Below are positions 55,120 to 62,555 of a DNA stretch of 64,000 nucleotides, one piece after another. The position numbers were made by a program, and so were the translations under genes. The DNA comes from Runella zeae DSM 19591. Its GTDB lineage: Bacteria > Bacteroidota > Bacteroidia > Cytophagales > Spirosomataceae. Every line of letters begins with the position of its first letter. The stretch's first letter is position 1. The stretch is taken from assembly GCF_000423565.1 (NCBI RefSeq), contig NZ_AUIF01000011.1, positions 62,001 to 126,000 on the forward strand, written 5' to 3'. The notes under the pieces are model-generated. The model was not told the DNA's origin. It saw only the letters and a list, made by a program, of their open reading frames with translations, and did no database searches.

Positions 55120-55854
55120 ATGCAACCCTTTTCTGAATTTGAACAAACCCCCATGACATTTACTATGATATATGTAGAAGGGGGCGTATTTGAAATGGGG
55201 AGTAACGATAAAGAGGCTTATGATAATGAAAAGCCTGTACATACAGTGCAGGTCAATAGCTTCTGGATGGGGCAATTTCCCGTAACACAACGACTGTGGA
55301 ATGTGGTTATGAGTGGTCCCGATTGGGTTAACCCTGCTTATTTTAAGGGGGATAACCGTCCCATAGAAATCGTAGATTATCCCACCATCGTAACAAGGTT
55401 TTTGCCAAGGCTTAATGCATTAACAAAACGCTCTTATCGCTTGCCCACCGAAGCCGAATGGGAATATGCCGCACGAGGTGGGGTGTATGGGGAGAAGTAC
55501 CCTTTTATCTACGCAGGCAGTAACAAATTAGAAGAAGTAGGTTGGTATTTTGGGAATAGCTACCGAGAAACCAAGGATATCGGATTGAAAACGCCAAATT
55601 TATTGGGTTTGTACGATATGTCCGGCAATTTGTGTGAATGGTGCAGTGATTGGTATGCGGCCTATAGCCCCGCAACAGGCCGTGCTGTAGATAATCCTAG
55701 TGGCTCTGCTACAGGTACGGACCGCGTGATTCGCGGCGGCAGTTGGGACCACAGCGCGCTGCGCTACCGCTCCACGATCCGCTACTTCGACCCGCCCGAG
55801 TACCGCTACTTTAACCTCGGCTTTCGGTTGGTTCTTTCTTCTTCAGTTCAGTAG
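55120..55854 (+). CDS. FGE-sulfatase (C-type-lectin fold) domain protein, third of three; likely DGR target
   Basis: The 244-residue protein has a different N-terminus from the other two (MQPFSEFEQTPMTFTMIYVEGGVFEMGSNDKEAYDNEKPVHTVQVNSFWMGQFPVTQ), with the complete GGxFxMGSxxxE start of a standard FGE domain that the first two copies have lost. It goes on with YRLPTEAEWEYAARGGVYGEKYPFIYAGSNKLEEVGWYFGNSYRETKDIGLKTPN, which matches the second copy almost exactly. The end, VIRGGSWDHSALRYRSTIRYFDPPEYRYFNLGFRLVLSSSVQ, is the variable region. It is encoded 87 bp before the LRR-Roc-COR-CHAT gene and is the best candidate for its sensor partner. Confidence 0.87.
   Translation: MQPFSEFEQTPMTFTMIYVEGGVFEMGSNDKEAYDNEKPVHTVQVNSFWMGQFPVTQRLWNVVMSGPDWVNPAYFKGDNRPIEIVDYPTIVTRFLPRLNALTKRSYRLPTEAEWEYAARGGVYGEKYPFIYAGSNKLEEVGWYFGNSYRETKDIGLKTPNLLGLYDMSGNLCEWCSDWYAAYSPATGRAVDNPSGSATGTDRVIRGGSWDHSALRYRSTIRYFDPPEYRYFNLGFRLVLSSSVQ
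55726..55851 (+). other. DGR-type variable region (VR) of the third FGE-fold gene
   Basis: It is the partner of 54633-54758. Many variable codons have become TAC, GAC, CAC, AGC or TTC, the usual outcomes of adenine randomisation of AAC, while the final 40 bp including CTTTCTTCTTCAGTTCAG are identical in both copies. The local G+C content is well above that of the rest of the gene. Confidence 0.8.
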
Positions 55855-55898
55855 GAAAATCCCGTGAGCAAAAAGAAGAGCGAAATGAAGCGATAACC

Positions 55899-55913
55899 AC
55901 CCGCTTCGCGGGT
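55899..55913. other. GC-rich hairpin downstream of the third variable region
   Basis: ACCCGC-TTC-GCGGGT is a perfect 6-bp stem 44 bp after the stop codon. A DNA hairpin shortly downstream of the variable region is needed for efficient target recognition in studied DGRs; the hairpin at 54793-54809 has the matching place after the second copy. It could also be a transcription attenuator before the next gene. Confidence 0.5.
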
Positions 55914-55941
55914 CGACTATAAATTTTGCCTAAACACTTTT

Positions 55942-58725
55942 ATGTCTACGTTAAACAACCTCACCAAAACCCTTACGCAACAAGTTGACGATGGCCCTAT
56001 CAGTGCTGTCCGTTTGGTAAAAGGCTATGACAATAGCTATGCCCTCAACGCCGCAGGCCAAGTCACGGCCTTGAGTATCGGCAATAGTTCACTCAAAAAA
56101 CTGGTGTTGGGTACAGAGGCACAGGCGCTGGAGTACCTCTACCTCAGTGGCAGCGAATCACTCAAAGAGGTTGTTTTTGAAGTACCTTTGCCCCACCTTA
56201 CGCATTTGTATTTAAACAATTGCGCCATTAAGGACATAACAATTCCGAAGGGTTTTCGGTCATTGCAGCAGGTTTATTTGCAAAAAAATGGCCTAACAGA
56301 GTTGGTTTTTGAGGGAGATTGTCCGGCCTTGGTGTTGCTAGATGTGAGCGAAAATCAATTGAAAGGACTAAGTTTTCATAGCGGGTTTCGCGCATTAAAG
56401 TATATATATGCAACAAACAATGTCTTGCAAAAAATCACCTTCAATCGCTCTATGCGTTTGCTCAATACGCTTCATTTAGCCAAAAATCAACTGACTGAGT
56501 TAGCGCCGTTTTTGAGCGAGATAGAAACGATGGAAACATTATACTTACAAGGAAATCAATTGCTCAGAATTGACCGTGAAATATGGGATAGAGACCTTAA
56601 TTGTTGGGATACCATGAAAGGCTATCTAACGTCACTCAACAAGGGGAATATCATTCGCGAATACCTACATGAGGCCAAAATGATACTGATAGGCAATGGA
56701 GAAGTCGGCAAAACCTCCATTCGACTCAAACTGCTAGATATCAATGCTCCACTGCCCGACAAAAAAGACAGAACGCCCGGTTTGGACATTGTTCCTTATA
56801 CGATTGCAAACTTGTCAAGTGCCCAAACGGGTTTGCCAGCATCAACGTCCTTTACGTTTAACATTTGGGATTTTGGCGGGCAGGGCAAATATCGGGAAAT
56901 TCAGCAGCTTTTTTGCAGTCGAAAGTCGCTGTACCTCTACGTCACTGCATACGACGATACAGCAGATTATAATGAATTATATGTAGGATATGAATATTGG
57001 TTGGCGATGGCCAATGCCTACAACAACGACAGTGGTCAACACAGTCCAGTCATTTATGTTCAAAACAAAAACGATATGGGCGAGAAGCCTATCAATGAGG
57101 AAGAAGTTAAACATAAATTTGGGAATGTAGGCGCTTTCATCAAAATAAGTTGCGTGGATAAGGAGCAATTTACGGCACTTCCCAAGCTGATTGTAAAGAG
57201 TATTTCCAAAATAAGCGAAGATATCTTCACGGTGCAATACAACTCGGAATGGCTTGGAGTCAAGGAAGATTTGAACGAACTCAAAAACCAAGGTACTAAT
57301 TACATCAGCAAAGAAGAGTTTATAACGATCTGCACAGAAAGGGGACTGAGTGAGGATGAAATCAGGGCATGGTTGACGGTGCTGGATCGCATCGGTGCGG
57401 TCATCTATTTTGGAGACAATGAAAAGCTTAAAGATTGGATCGTTCTGAATCCTATTTGGGTCAAAGATGCCATTTGTAAAGTGATTGATTTTGAGTTTTA
57501 TGACGATATTGCTACGCTTAAACCCTCATTTTTACCCAAAATCTGGGAGGAATACAGTGAGAGCGAGCGTGAGAAACTCCTGCAACTACTGATTTCCTAT
57601 CATTTTTGTTATAAAGAAGAAGAAAGTTTTATTGTACCTGCCTTATTTACCGAAAACCAGCCCAAGTACCCAGAACACCTTTCATCCTTTGATTGTGAGA
57701 TAAAACTCAAGTATGTATCATTTTTACCGGCTGGTACCCTGCATAAATTCATGGTTAAACTACACGATAAGATTTATAATGAACTGCGCTGGAAAAAAGG
57801 AGTAGTGCTTCAAGATGGCGCTACTAATACATATGCCGAAGTCACTGAACGCTGGAAAGAACATAGTATCTATATTCGATTGAAAGATAAAAAAGGGCAA
57901 CATCCGCTTTGGCAAGAGATACAGAAAACTTTACAGGAGTTAAATGAAGAACTCAAAACCACCAAACTCATGCAGTTGGATTTTGAGGTGTATTGTTTTT
58001 ATAATAACAAATGGAAAGCAAAACCGGATATCGAAGATTTATGTGAATTGGATAGTACGAATATTTTTAAATTTATGTTTGGCTTATCAAGTCCCGTAAA
58101 GGAGTACATATCACAAAAACCAACACCTCTACTAGGCAAAGCTAAATTAAGCATCATATTTCTAACAGCGGATCCTGAAAACAAAAACCCTATAGGAGCC
58201 TCCGTTCAAAAACAAAGAATTGAAAATACTATAAGTGATGCATTTGAGTTTTATAACAATTTAGAGACAAAATACAATGAAATTGGTTCAAATACAGTAG
58301 GGAAAGACATCGTCCATATAACGGTTCATGGGATTCCTGACCAGTTATTTTTTGTTCACGATAAGCATACAGACCAATCTAATCCTGTCCAATCAGATTA
58401 CTTATGCAAACAACTTGAAAAAACGAAACAAGTAAAAAAGCTGATTGTATTAATAGCGTGTAATTCAGAAACTACTGCTAAAAAGATTGTAGATGGAGGA
58501 CTTACAAAATATGCCATAGGAACTACTATTGATATAAGTTCAAAAGCCGCGATTGATTTTTCAGAAAAGTTTTACGATCTTTTAAAAAACTCTCCCCTGC
58601 AAATAGAATCAGTATTCGAAGAGACTTGTTATGAGCTAAATCAAGATAAATATAGAGCAAAACTCGATGATGGAGAGTTTTATGATTATAGTAAAGTATT
58701 CAAAATTTTCAAAAAAACCACTTAA
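55942..58725 (+). CDS. LRR-Roc-COR GTPase with C-terminal CHAT (caspase-like) protease domain
   Basis: The 927-residue protein has degenerate leucine-rich repeats at about residues 50-215 (LEYLYLSGSESLKEVVF, LTHLYLNNCAIKDITI, LNTLHLAKNQLTEL), then a Roc GTPase: P-loop GNGEVGKTS (251-259), WDFGGQG (309-315) and NKND (375-378). A COR-like region follows (about 430-690, with IVLNPIWVKDAICKVID). The C-terminal 200 residues are CHAT-like: HITVHGIPDQLFFV with the presumed catalytic His796 and LIVLIACNSETTAKKIVDGGLTKYAIGTTIDISSKAAIDFSEKFYDLL with the presumed Cys840. The gasdermin gene starts 4 bp after the stop codon, so this is very likely the protease that releases it. LRR and GTPase parts would gate activation. 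Family assignments are from motifs only. Confidence 0.85.
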   Translation: MSTLNNLTKTLTQQVDDGPISAVRLVKGYDNSYALNAAGQVTALSIGNSSLKKLVLGTEAQALEYLYLSGSESLKEVVFEVPLPHLTHLYLNNCAIKDITIPKGFRSLQQVYLQKNGLTELVFEGDCPALVLLDVSENQLKGLSFHSGFRALKYIYATNNVLQKITFNRSMRLLNTLHLAKNQLTELAPFLSEIETMETLYLQGNQLLRIDREIWDRDLNCWDTMKGYLTSLNKGNIIREYLHEAKMILIGNGEVGKTSIRLKLLDINAPLPDKKDRTPGLDIVPYTIANLSSAQTGLPASTSFTFNIWDFGGQGKYREIQQLFCSRKSLYLYVTAYDDTADYNELYVGYEYWLAMANAYNNDSGQHSPVIYVQNKNDMGEKPINEEEVKHKFGNVGAFIKISCVDKEQFTALPKLIVKSISKISEDIFTVQYNSEWLGVKEDLNELKNQGTNYISKEEFITICTERGLSEDEIRAWLTVLDRIGAVIYFGDNEKLKDWIVLNPIWVKDAICKVIDFEFYDDIATLKPSFLPKIWEEYSESEREKLLQLLISYHFCYKEEESFIVPALFTENQPKYPEHLSSFDCEIKLKYVSFLPAGTLHKFMVKLHDKIYNELRWKKGVVLQDGATNTYAEVTERWKEHSIYIRLKDKKGQHPLWQEIQKTLQELNEELKTTKLMQLDFEVYCFYNNKWKAKPDIEDLCELDSTNIFKFMFGLSSPVKEYISQKPTPLLGKAKLSIIFLTADPENKNPIGASVQKQRIENTISDAFEFYNNLETKYNEIGSNTVGKDIVHITVHGIPDQLFFVHDKHTDQSNPVQSDYLCKQLEKTKQVKKLIVLIACNSETTAKKIVDGGLTKYAIGTTIDISSKAAIDFSEKFYDLLKNSPLQIESVFEETCYELNQDKYRAKLDDGEFYDYSKVFKIFKKTT

Positions 58726-58729
58726 AATC

Positions 58730-59536
58730 ATGGAATGTAATGACCCGTTTGTAGTAGCATTGAAGGATAAAGGATATAGCCTTGTCGCCTATCCTAAGAC
58801 GTCTATCAGACCTTTGCATATTTATGAGCATACTATTAAAAATGCTTTTAAAAGAATATGGATTCAATCGGAAGCACAACCAACAAGTGGTTTTATAAAG
58901 TCGCTATTTTCTGATAAGATTCATGGCGCAATTGGCTTAAGTGATGGGCAAGGCATAGATATAGATTTACGAAAAACGAATAGTTTGTCTTCAGCCGTTG
59001 CCGCTAAGATACTGGAAAGCTATTTTCAAGATTCAGCACCAAGTTTTGACTTAGCTTTTGAAAACAGTAGTTCCGTTATTTTTCATATAGAAGAAATTAT
59101 AACTACGGATGCGGATGAAATAAGCTTAAGAAATTGGCTTAATGACAATCAAAATGAGTTGAGGGAAATTTATAAAGAAGAAATAAAAAAAGGGAATTTC
59201 TTTGTGGCTACGTCTTTACTAAGAGCTAAGAAAATGCGAATGCAATTTGAGAGAAAGAACAAAGGCGAGTTAGGAGTTGATGTGAGTAAAATCAAGAATT
59301 TACCTGTTGATGCAAAATTAGAATCAAAGATAGAGGGTTCAACCTATGATAGGTTGGTATTTGAAACTCCTGATGAAGGGATTGTCTTTGGGGTCAAATT
59401 AGTTCGACTTTTTTTTAGCGATAATGGTATTCTTACAATTGATAAAAAACAAGACTTTAACCGAGTTTTAGGAGAAAATATGGCATTAAATCTTTTTACC
59501 GAAATACAGGATGCAGGATTTATTGAAGTTACTTAA
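58730..59536 (+). CDS. Bacterial gasdermin (pore-forming cell-death effector)
   Basis: The ATG at 58730, 4 bp after the previous stop codon, gives 268 residues; an earlier in-frame start would overlap the CHAT gene. The N-terminus MECNDPFVVALKDKGYSLVAYPKTSIRPLHIYE has the pattern of bacterial gasdermins: a cysteine within the first few residues (Cys3, the acylated residue in studied members), then GY-x-V-x2-P-x3-I-x-PL. The length fits, and the end (NRVLGENMALNLFTEIQDAGFIEVT) would be the short inhibitory tail removed by a protease, after which the N-terminal part inserts in the inner membrane. Its neighbour with a caspase-like domain is the usual genetic partner. From memory, a Runella gasdermin is among those characterised. 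Confidence 0.82.
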   Translation: MECNDPFVVALKDKGYSLVAYPKTSIRPLHIYEHTIKNAFKRIWIQSEAQPTSGFIKSLFSDKIHGAIGLSDGQGIDIDLRKTNSLSSAVAAKILESYFQDSAPSFDLAFENSSSVIFHIEEIITTDADEISLRNWLNDNQNELREIYKEEIKKGNFFVATSLLRAKKMRMQFERKNKGELGVDVSKIKNLPVDAKLESKIEGSTYDRLVFETPDEGIVFGVKLVRLFFSDNGILTIDKKQDFNRVLGENMALNLFTEIQDAGFIEVT

Positions 59537-59833
59537 ACCACCTTCTTTCTCATCCTTAACCCCAATTGTCGGGATAACCTAGTTTTTTGCCGATAAAAAC
59601 AGATGGCCGTCGCCTTTTAGTAGATATTTCAGACAACGAAAAGACATCTTCATCCCCCCTTAAACTCGTCATTATCAATACTCACTCTTCCTACTTCAAG
59701 CCCAAACGGGGCGTTGGCATGAACGATTATATCCGAATCATTCTTATCATGACAAGCTCAATTGTTTTGAATATTTCTTAACACCTTAAGCGAACGTCCA
59801 AAACTGGAGACTCAATGTCACCCTCTAAGCCAC
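59537..59833. other. Gene-free stretch after the gasdermin
   Basis: No convincing gene is present. An open frame at 59587-59781 starts with MPIKTDGRRLLVDISDNEK but lacks any recognisable domain and overlaps low-complexity sequence. No clear terminator was seen after the gasdermin stop codon. Confidence 0.4.
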
Positions 59834-59890
59834 CCAAAACAACAACATTTCGGTAAAAGTGATTTACTTTTTGGATTATTTGCAGTTGAA
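59834..59890. repeat. Right 57-bp direct repeat flanking the DGR/CHAT/gasdermin module
   Basis: This matches 52902-52958 with a single C/T difference. In frame it encodes QHFGKSDLLFGLFAVEAKKSLASMRFDSVHS and a stop, so this copy keeps a longer 3' end than the left one. The two copies lie in the same orientation 6.9 kb apart, with the three FGE-fold genes, the CHAT GTPase and the gasdermin between them. Confidence 0.85.
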
Positions 59891-59990
59891 GCGAAAAAAT
59901 CGTTAGCCTCAATGAGATTTGATTCAGTCCACTCATAATCAGATATTTACCAATGGTAAAATTGTGGACAAGTGTTTAATATCAAAGAAC

Positions 59991-59998
59991 TATATTTG
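59991..59998 (+). promoter_or_regulatory. Bacteroidetes-type -7 promoter box
   Basis: TATATTTG fits the TAnnTTTG -7 consensus of the primary sigma factor in Bacteroidota, 23 bp before the 60022 start. A TTGT at 59962 could be the -33 box, though the spacing is long. Confidence 0.4.
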
Positions 59999-60021
59999 AT
60001 TAAACAAAATCCACAAACAAA

Positions 60022-60177
60022 ATGACAGCTGCCTTAATTATTTCAGGAATCATATTGCTTTGGTACGTTGCCAGAGAAAGTCAAAAAAGTAATCCGAACT
60101 GGGCACGGGCGTTAAACTCAACGTTTTTTTGGCCACTCCCTGTACTTTTCAAGGTATTCTCCGAAAAGAAAAAATAA
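60022..60177 (+). CDS. Small membrane protein (51 residues)
   Basis: MTAALIISGIILLWYVARES is one membrane helix, followed by QKSNPNWARALNSTFFWPLPVLFKVFSEKKK, a possible second short hydrophobic segment with a basic end. It has its own -7 promoter box, a proper stop codon and balanced codon use, which support a real gene. The function is unknown. It lies between the right direct repeat and the glycoside hydrolase gene. Confidence 0.5.
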   Translation: MTAALIISGIILLWYVARESQKSNPNWARALNSTFFWPLPVLFKVFSEKKK

Positions 60178-60242
60178 GCCTAAACCCCAAGAAAAATAAG
60201 GCGTTAAGTGCTTTTAAAGAAAACACTCTTTTCTTTAAAAAT

Positions 60243-61865
60243 ATGAATAAATCGCGTAGCATTTTATGGCTTATCGCTCTAATCGGTTTTATTAATTTTC
60301 CTTCAATGGCCCAAACGGGGCTTTGGATGAAGTATGAAAAGACATTTGAAAGCACTAAAACTTACGAAAATCCACTCTATAACCTAGCCCGTTTTAAAGT
60401 GCAATTTCAATCTCCTTCTGGAAGATTAAAAACGGTGAATGGCTTTTGGGATGGGCAAAAAACGTGGCGCGTGCGGTTTATGCCTGACGAAATCGGGCAA
60501 TGGTCTTTTGTGTCTTTTTGCTCCGATACCCTCAACAGCGGCCTCCATGCCATCAAAGGTACTTTTGAGTGCGTAAGCCACCAAAATCAGCATGACATTT
60601 ATACCAAAGGAAATATAGTTCACCCCAAAGGCTCTTATTATCTTACTCATGCTGATGGGAGTCCTTTCTTTTATACAGCTTGTACGGCTTGGAACGGAAC
60701 GCTCAAATCCACGCCGCAAGAATGGGAAACCTACTTAAAAGACCGCGCCAAAAATCACTACAATGTCATTCAGTTTACGACCACTCAGTGGCGCGGTGGC
60801 GATAAAAATAGCGAAGGGAACATTGCTTTTGAAGGCAGTGGACGCATCACGATAAACCTTACCTTTTTCCAGCACCTGGACAAAAAAATAGACGAAATCA
60901 ATCGGTATGGCTTAGTGGCCGCCCCCGTCTTGCTGTGGGCATTGCCAGTATCGACGGGGAGAGAATTGAGTCCTGGCTATTATTTGCCCGAAGCAGAGGC
61001 TATTTTGCTCGCCAATTATATGGTCGCTCGTTATGGCGGAAATCAGGTAATTTGGATTTTGGGAGGTGATGGTAAGTACATTGGCGAATACGAACAACGC
61101 TGGAAGACGATTGGACGAGGAGTGTTTGGGGCTGAACACCCGGGAGTAGTTGCATTGCATTCACAAGGTCAATCTTGGATAGGAAAAGAATATGCCAGTG
61201 AAGATTGGCTCGACATAATAGGCTATCAGACAGGCCACAACAGCTCTGACAATACCATTCGGTGGATTACAAAAGGGCCTGTTGCTACTGACTGGAGCAC
61301 ATTACCGCCTAAAGTTTTTATTAATCTGGAACCGTGTTATGAGGATATTCAGCCTTCCGTACAAAGCAAACAAGTACGAAACGCCAGCTATTGGAGTGTA
61401 TTCTCCACCCCTGTTGCGGGTATTGCTTATGGAGCAAATGGGATTTGGCCGTGGATTCGAACGGGTGAAAAAATTCTAAATCATGCACAGCCTGCTTCGC
61501 TTCGTTCGTGGGAGGAGAGTATCAAGTTTGCGGGGAGTATTCAAATCGGGCAACTTGGGAATTTTATGCAAAAATATGATTGGTGGCAACTAAAGCCTGC
61601 TCCTGAGTTGGTAGCTAATCAGCCAGCCCAAGCTGCGGGATATATTTCGGTACTACGCTCAGATGACCGCCAAACAGTGATGGCCTATGTGCCTACCCAA
61701 ACCACCCTTCGTTTGTATAATCCAAGTCACCTTTCCTACCAAGGGCAATGGTACGACCCCGTAAATGATCAATTTTTGGAAGCCCAAATTACCTCTAAAG
61801 CGGGAATTCTTGAAGTATCCTCTCCCCAAAACAGCGATTTGATATTAATCTTAAAAAAGAAATAG
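60243..61865 (+). CDS. Secreted DUF5060/DUF4038 glycoside hydrolase-like protein
   Basis: The ATG at 60243 gives 540 residues with a signal peptide (MNKSRSILWLIALIGFINFPSMAQ); the frame is open to 60129, but that part overlaps the upstream small gene. Residues 25-115 are a DUF5060-like beta domain (FESTKTYENPLYNLARFKVQFQSPSGRLKTVNGFWDGQKTWRVRFMPDEIGQWSFVSFCSD). Residues 120-430 are a DUF4038 apiosidase-like TIM barrel (LTHADGSPFFYTACTAWNGT, NQVIWILGGDGKYIGEYEQRW, INLEPCYEDI), and the last 80 residues are a beta domain of the putative collagen-binding type (LVANQPAQAAGYISVLRSDDRQTVMAYVPTQTTLRLYNPS). Family members act on plant or complex polysaccharide side chains; the sugar is unknown. Confidence 0.88.
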   Translation: MNKSRSILWLIALIGFINFPSMAQTGLWMKYEKTFESTKTYENPLYNLARFKVQFQSPSGRLKTVNGFWDGQKTWRVRFMPDEIGQWSFVSFCSDTLNSGLHAIKGTFECVSHQNQHDIYTKGNIVHPKGSYYLTHADGSPFFYTACTAWNGTLKSTPQEWETYLKDRAKNHYNVIQFTTTQWRGGDKNSEGNIAFEGSGRITINLTFFQHLDKKIDEINRYGLVAAPVLLWALPVSTGRELSPGYYLPEAEAILLANYMVARYGGNQVIWILGGDGKYIGEYEQRWKTIGRGVFGAEHPGVVALHSQGQSWIGKEYASEDWLDIIGYQTGHNSSDNTIRWITKGPVATDWSTLPPKVFINLEPCYEDIQPSVQSKQVRNASYWSVFSTPVAGIAYGANGIWPWIRTGEKILNHAQPASLRSWEESIKFAGSIQIGQLGNFMQKYDWWQLKPAPELVANQPAQAAGYISVLRSDDRQTVMAYVPTQTTLRLYNPSHLSYQGQWYDPVNDQFLEAQITSKAGILEVSSPQNSDLILILKKK

Positions 61866-62034
61866 GTGCTGTTAAAAATCTTTTTCGTTCATTCATCGGT
61901 CTGTTTTTGCTAGTCATCGATGCTAAGCTTCGATTGGTAGATTGGGCTTATTGGTGCTTTAAACGTTGTGATAAAATCGGCCTCTAACCATCGTAAACCA
62001 ATTAATTACGACACATTTTAAAACAACAGCAACC

Positions 62035-62415
62035 ATGAAAAAGACCATCTTAGCCATCGCCACTTTAGCCATTTTGAGCATCGCCAATGTCAACGCTCAG
62101 CGCAGTTCTTATCCAGTTCATTCGGCACCTCAGATCAACAACCCTCGTCTTGATAACAAGCTTGAAGAACTTAGCATCAATCATTTGGACAACATTGTCA
62201 AACTGAGCCGCAAACAAGAAAACGAAATCAAGAGAATCGAAAATCAATATGACCGTCTCTTGAAAGGACGCCGCCTTGGCAGTCGTGACATAGAGCGCCT
62301 GCAAAATGAAAAACAAAAAGATATTTGGTCAGTCTTGACTCCTGCACAGCGCGAACGTTTGGTAGCTTATCAACACTCACGCAAATTTGACCGTAATCCC
62401 TACCGCAGAGGATAG
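62035..62415 (+). CDS. Small periplasmic helical protein (Spy/CpxP-like character)
   Basis: The 126-residue protein has a signal peptide (MKKTILAIATLAILSIANVNAQ) and a charged helical body (LDNIVKLSRKQENEIKRIENQYDRLLKGRRLGSRDIERLQNEKQKDIWSVLTPAQRERLVAYQ). The LTPAQRERL motif and layout recall Spy/CpxP-type periplasmic proteins of Bacteroidota, but the similarity is general and the role is not established. It is a single gene ended by a hairpin. Confidence 0.75.
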   Translation: MKKTILAIATLAILSIANVNAQRSSYPVHSAPQINNPRLDNKLEELSINHLDNIVKLSRKQENEIKRIENQYDRLLKGRRLGSRDIERLQNEKQKDIWSVLTPAQRERLVAYQHSRKFDRNPYRRG

Positions 62416-62424
62416 AAAAATAGC

Positions 62425-62464
62425 CTTGCTAAGTTTAAGTTGTTACTATTAAAAACTTAGCAAG
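62425..62464 (+). terminator. Hairpin after the 62035 gene
   Basis: CTTGCTAAGTTT pairs with AAACTTAGCAAG around a 16-base loop, 9 bp after the stop codon; the following CCTTATT is only weakly T-rich. Confidence 0.5.
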
Positions 62465-62506
62465 CCTTATTCATAAATGCTACAAGCCACGAAAGCAAAT
62501 AAACAC

Positions 62507-62535
62507 AAAAACAGCTCCTTCGAGGAGCTGTTTTT
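62507..62535. terminator. Bidirectional intrinsic terminator
   Basis: AAAAACAGCTCCTTCGAGGAGCTGTTTTT (given by position) has a CAGCTCC/GGAGCTG stem, a TTCGA-type loop, and A and T runs on both sides. It lies between the converging 62035 and 62556 genes. Confidence 0.9.
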
Positions 62536-62555
62536 GTATGAAAAAAGAGGAATAA

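Noticed and set aside
53135-55854. True formylglycine-generating enzymes for sulfatase maturation
   Set aside because: The paired active-site cysteines are not evident, no sulfatase gene is nearby, and the C-termini show DGR-type variation; a binding role fits better.
59587-59781. 64-residue open frame after the gasdermin
   Set aside because: No domain, signal or conserved neighbour; composition looks non-coding.
52675-60021. DGR reverse transcriptase or Avd gene
   Set aside because: I looked for a reverse transcriptase (including a YxDD-type motif) in the proteins of this region and the rest of the window and found none; the 26-codon frame at 54848 does not resemble Avd as far as I can tell.
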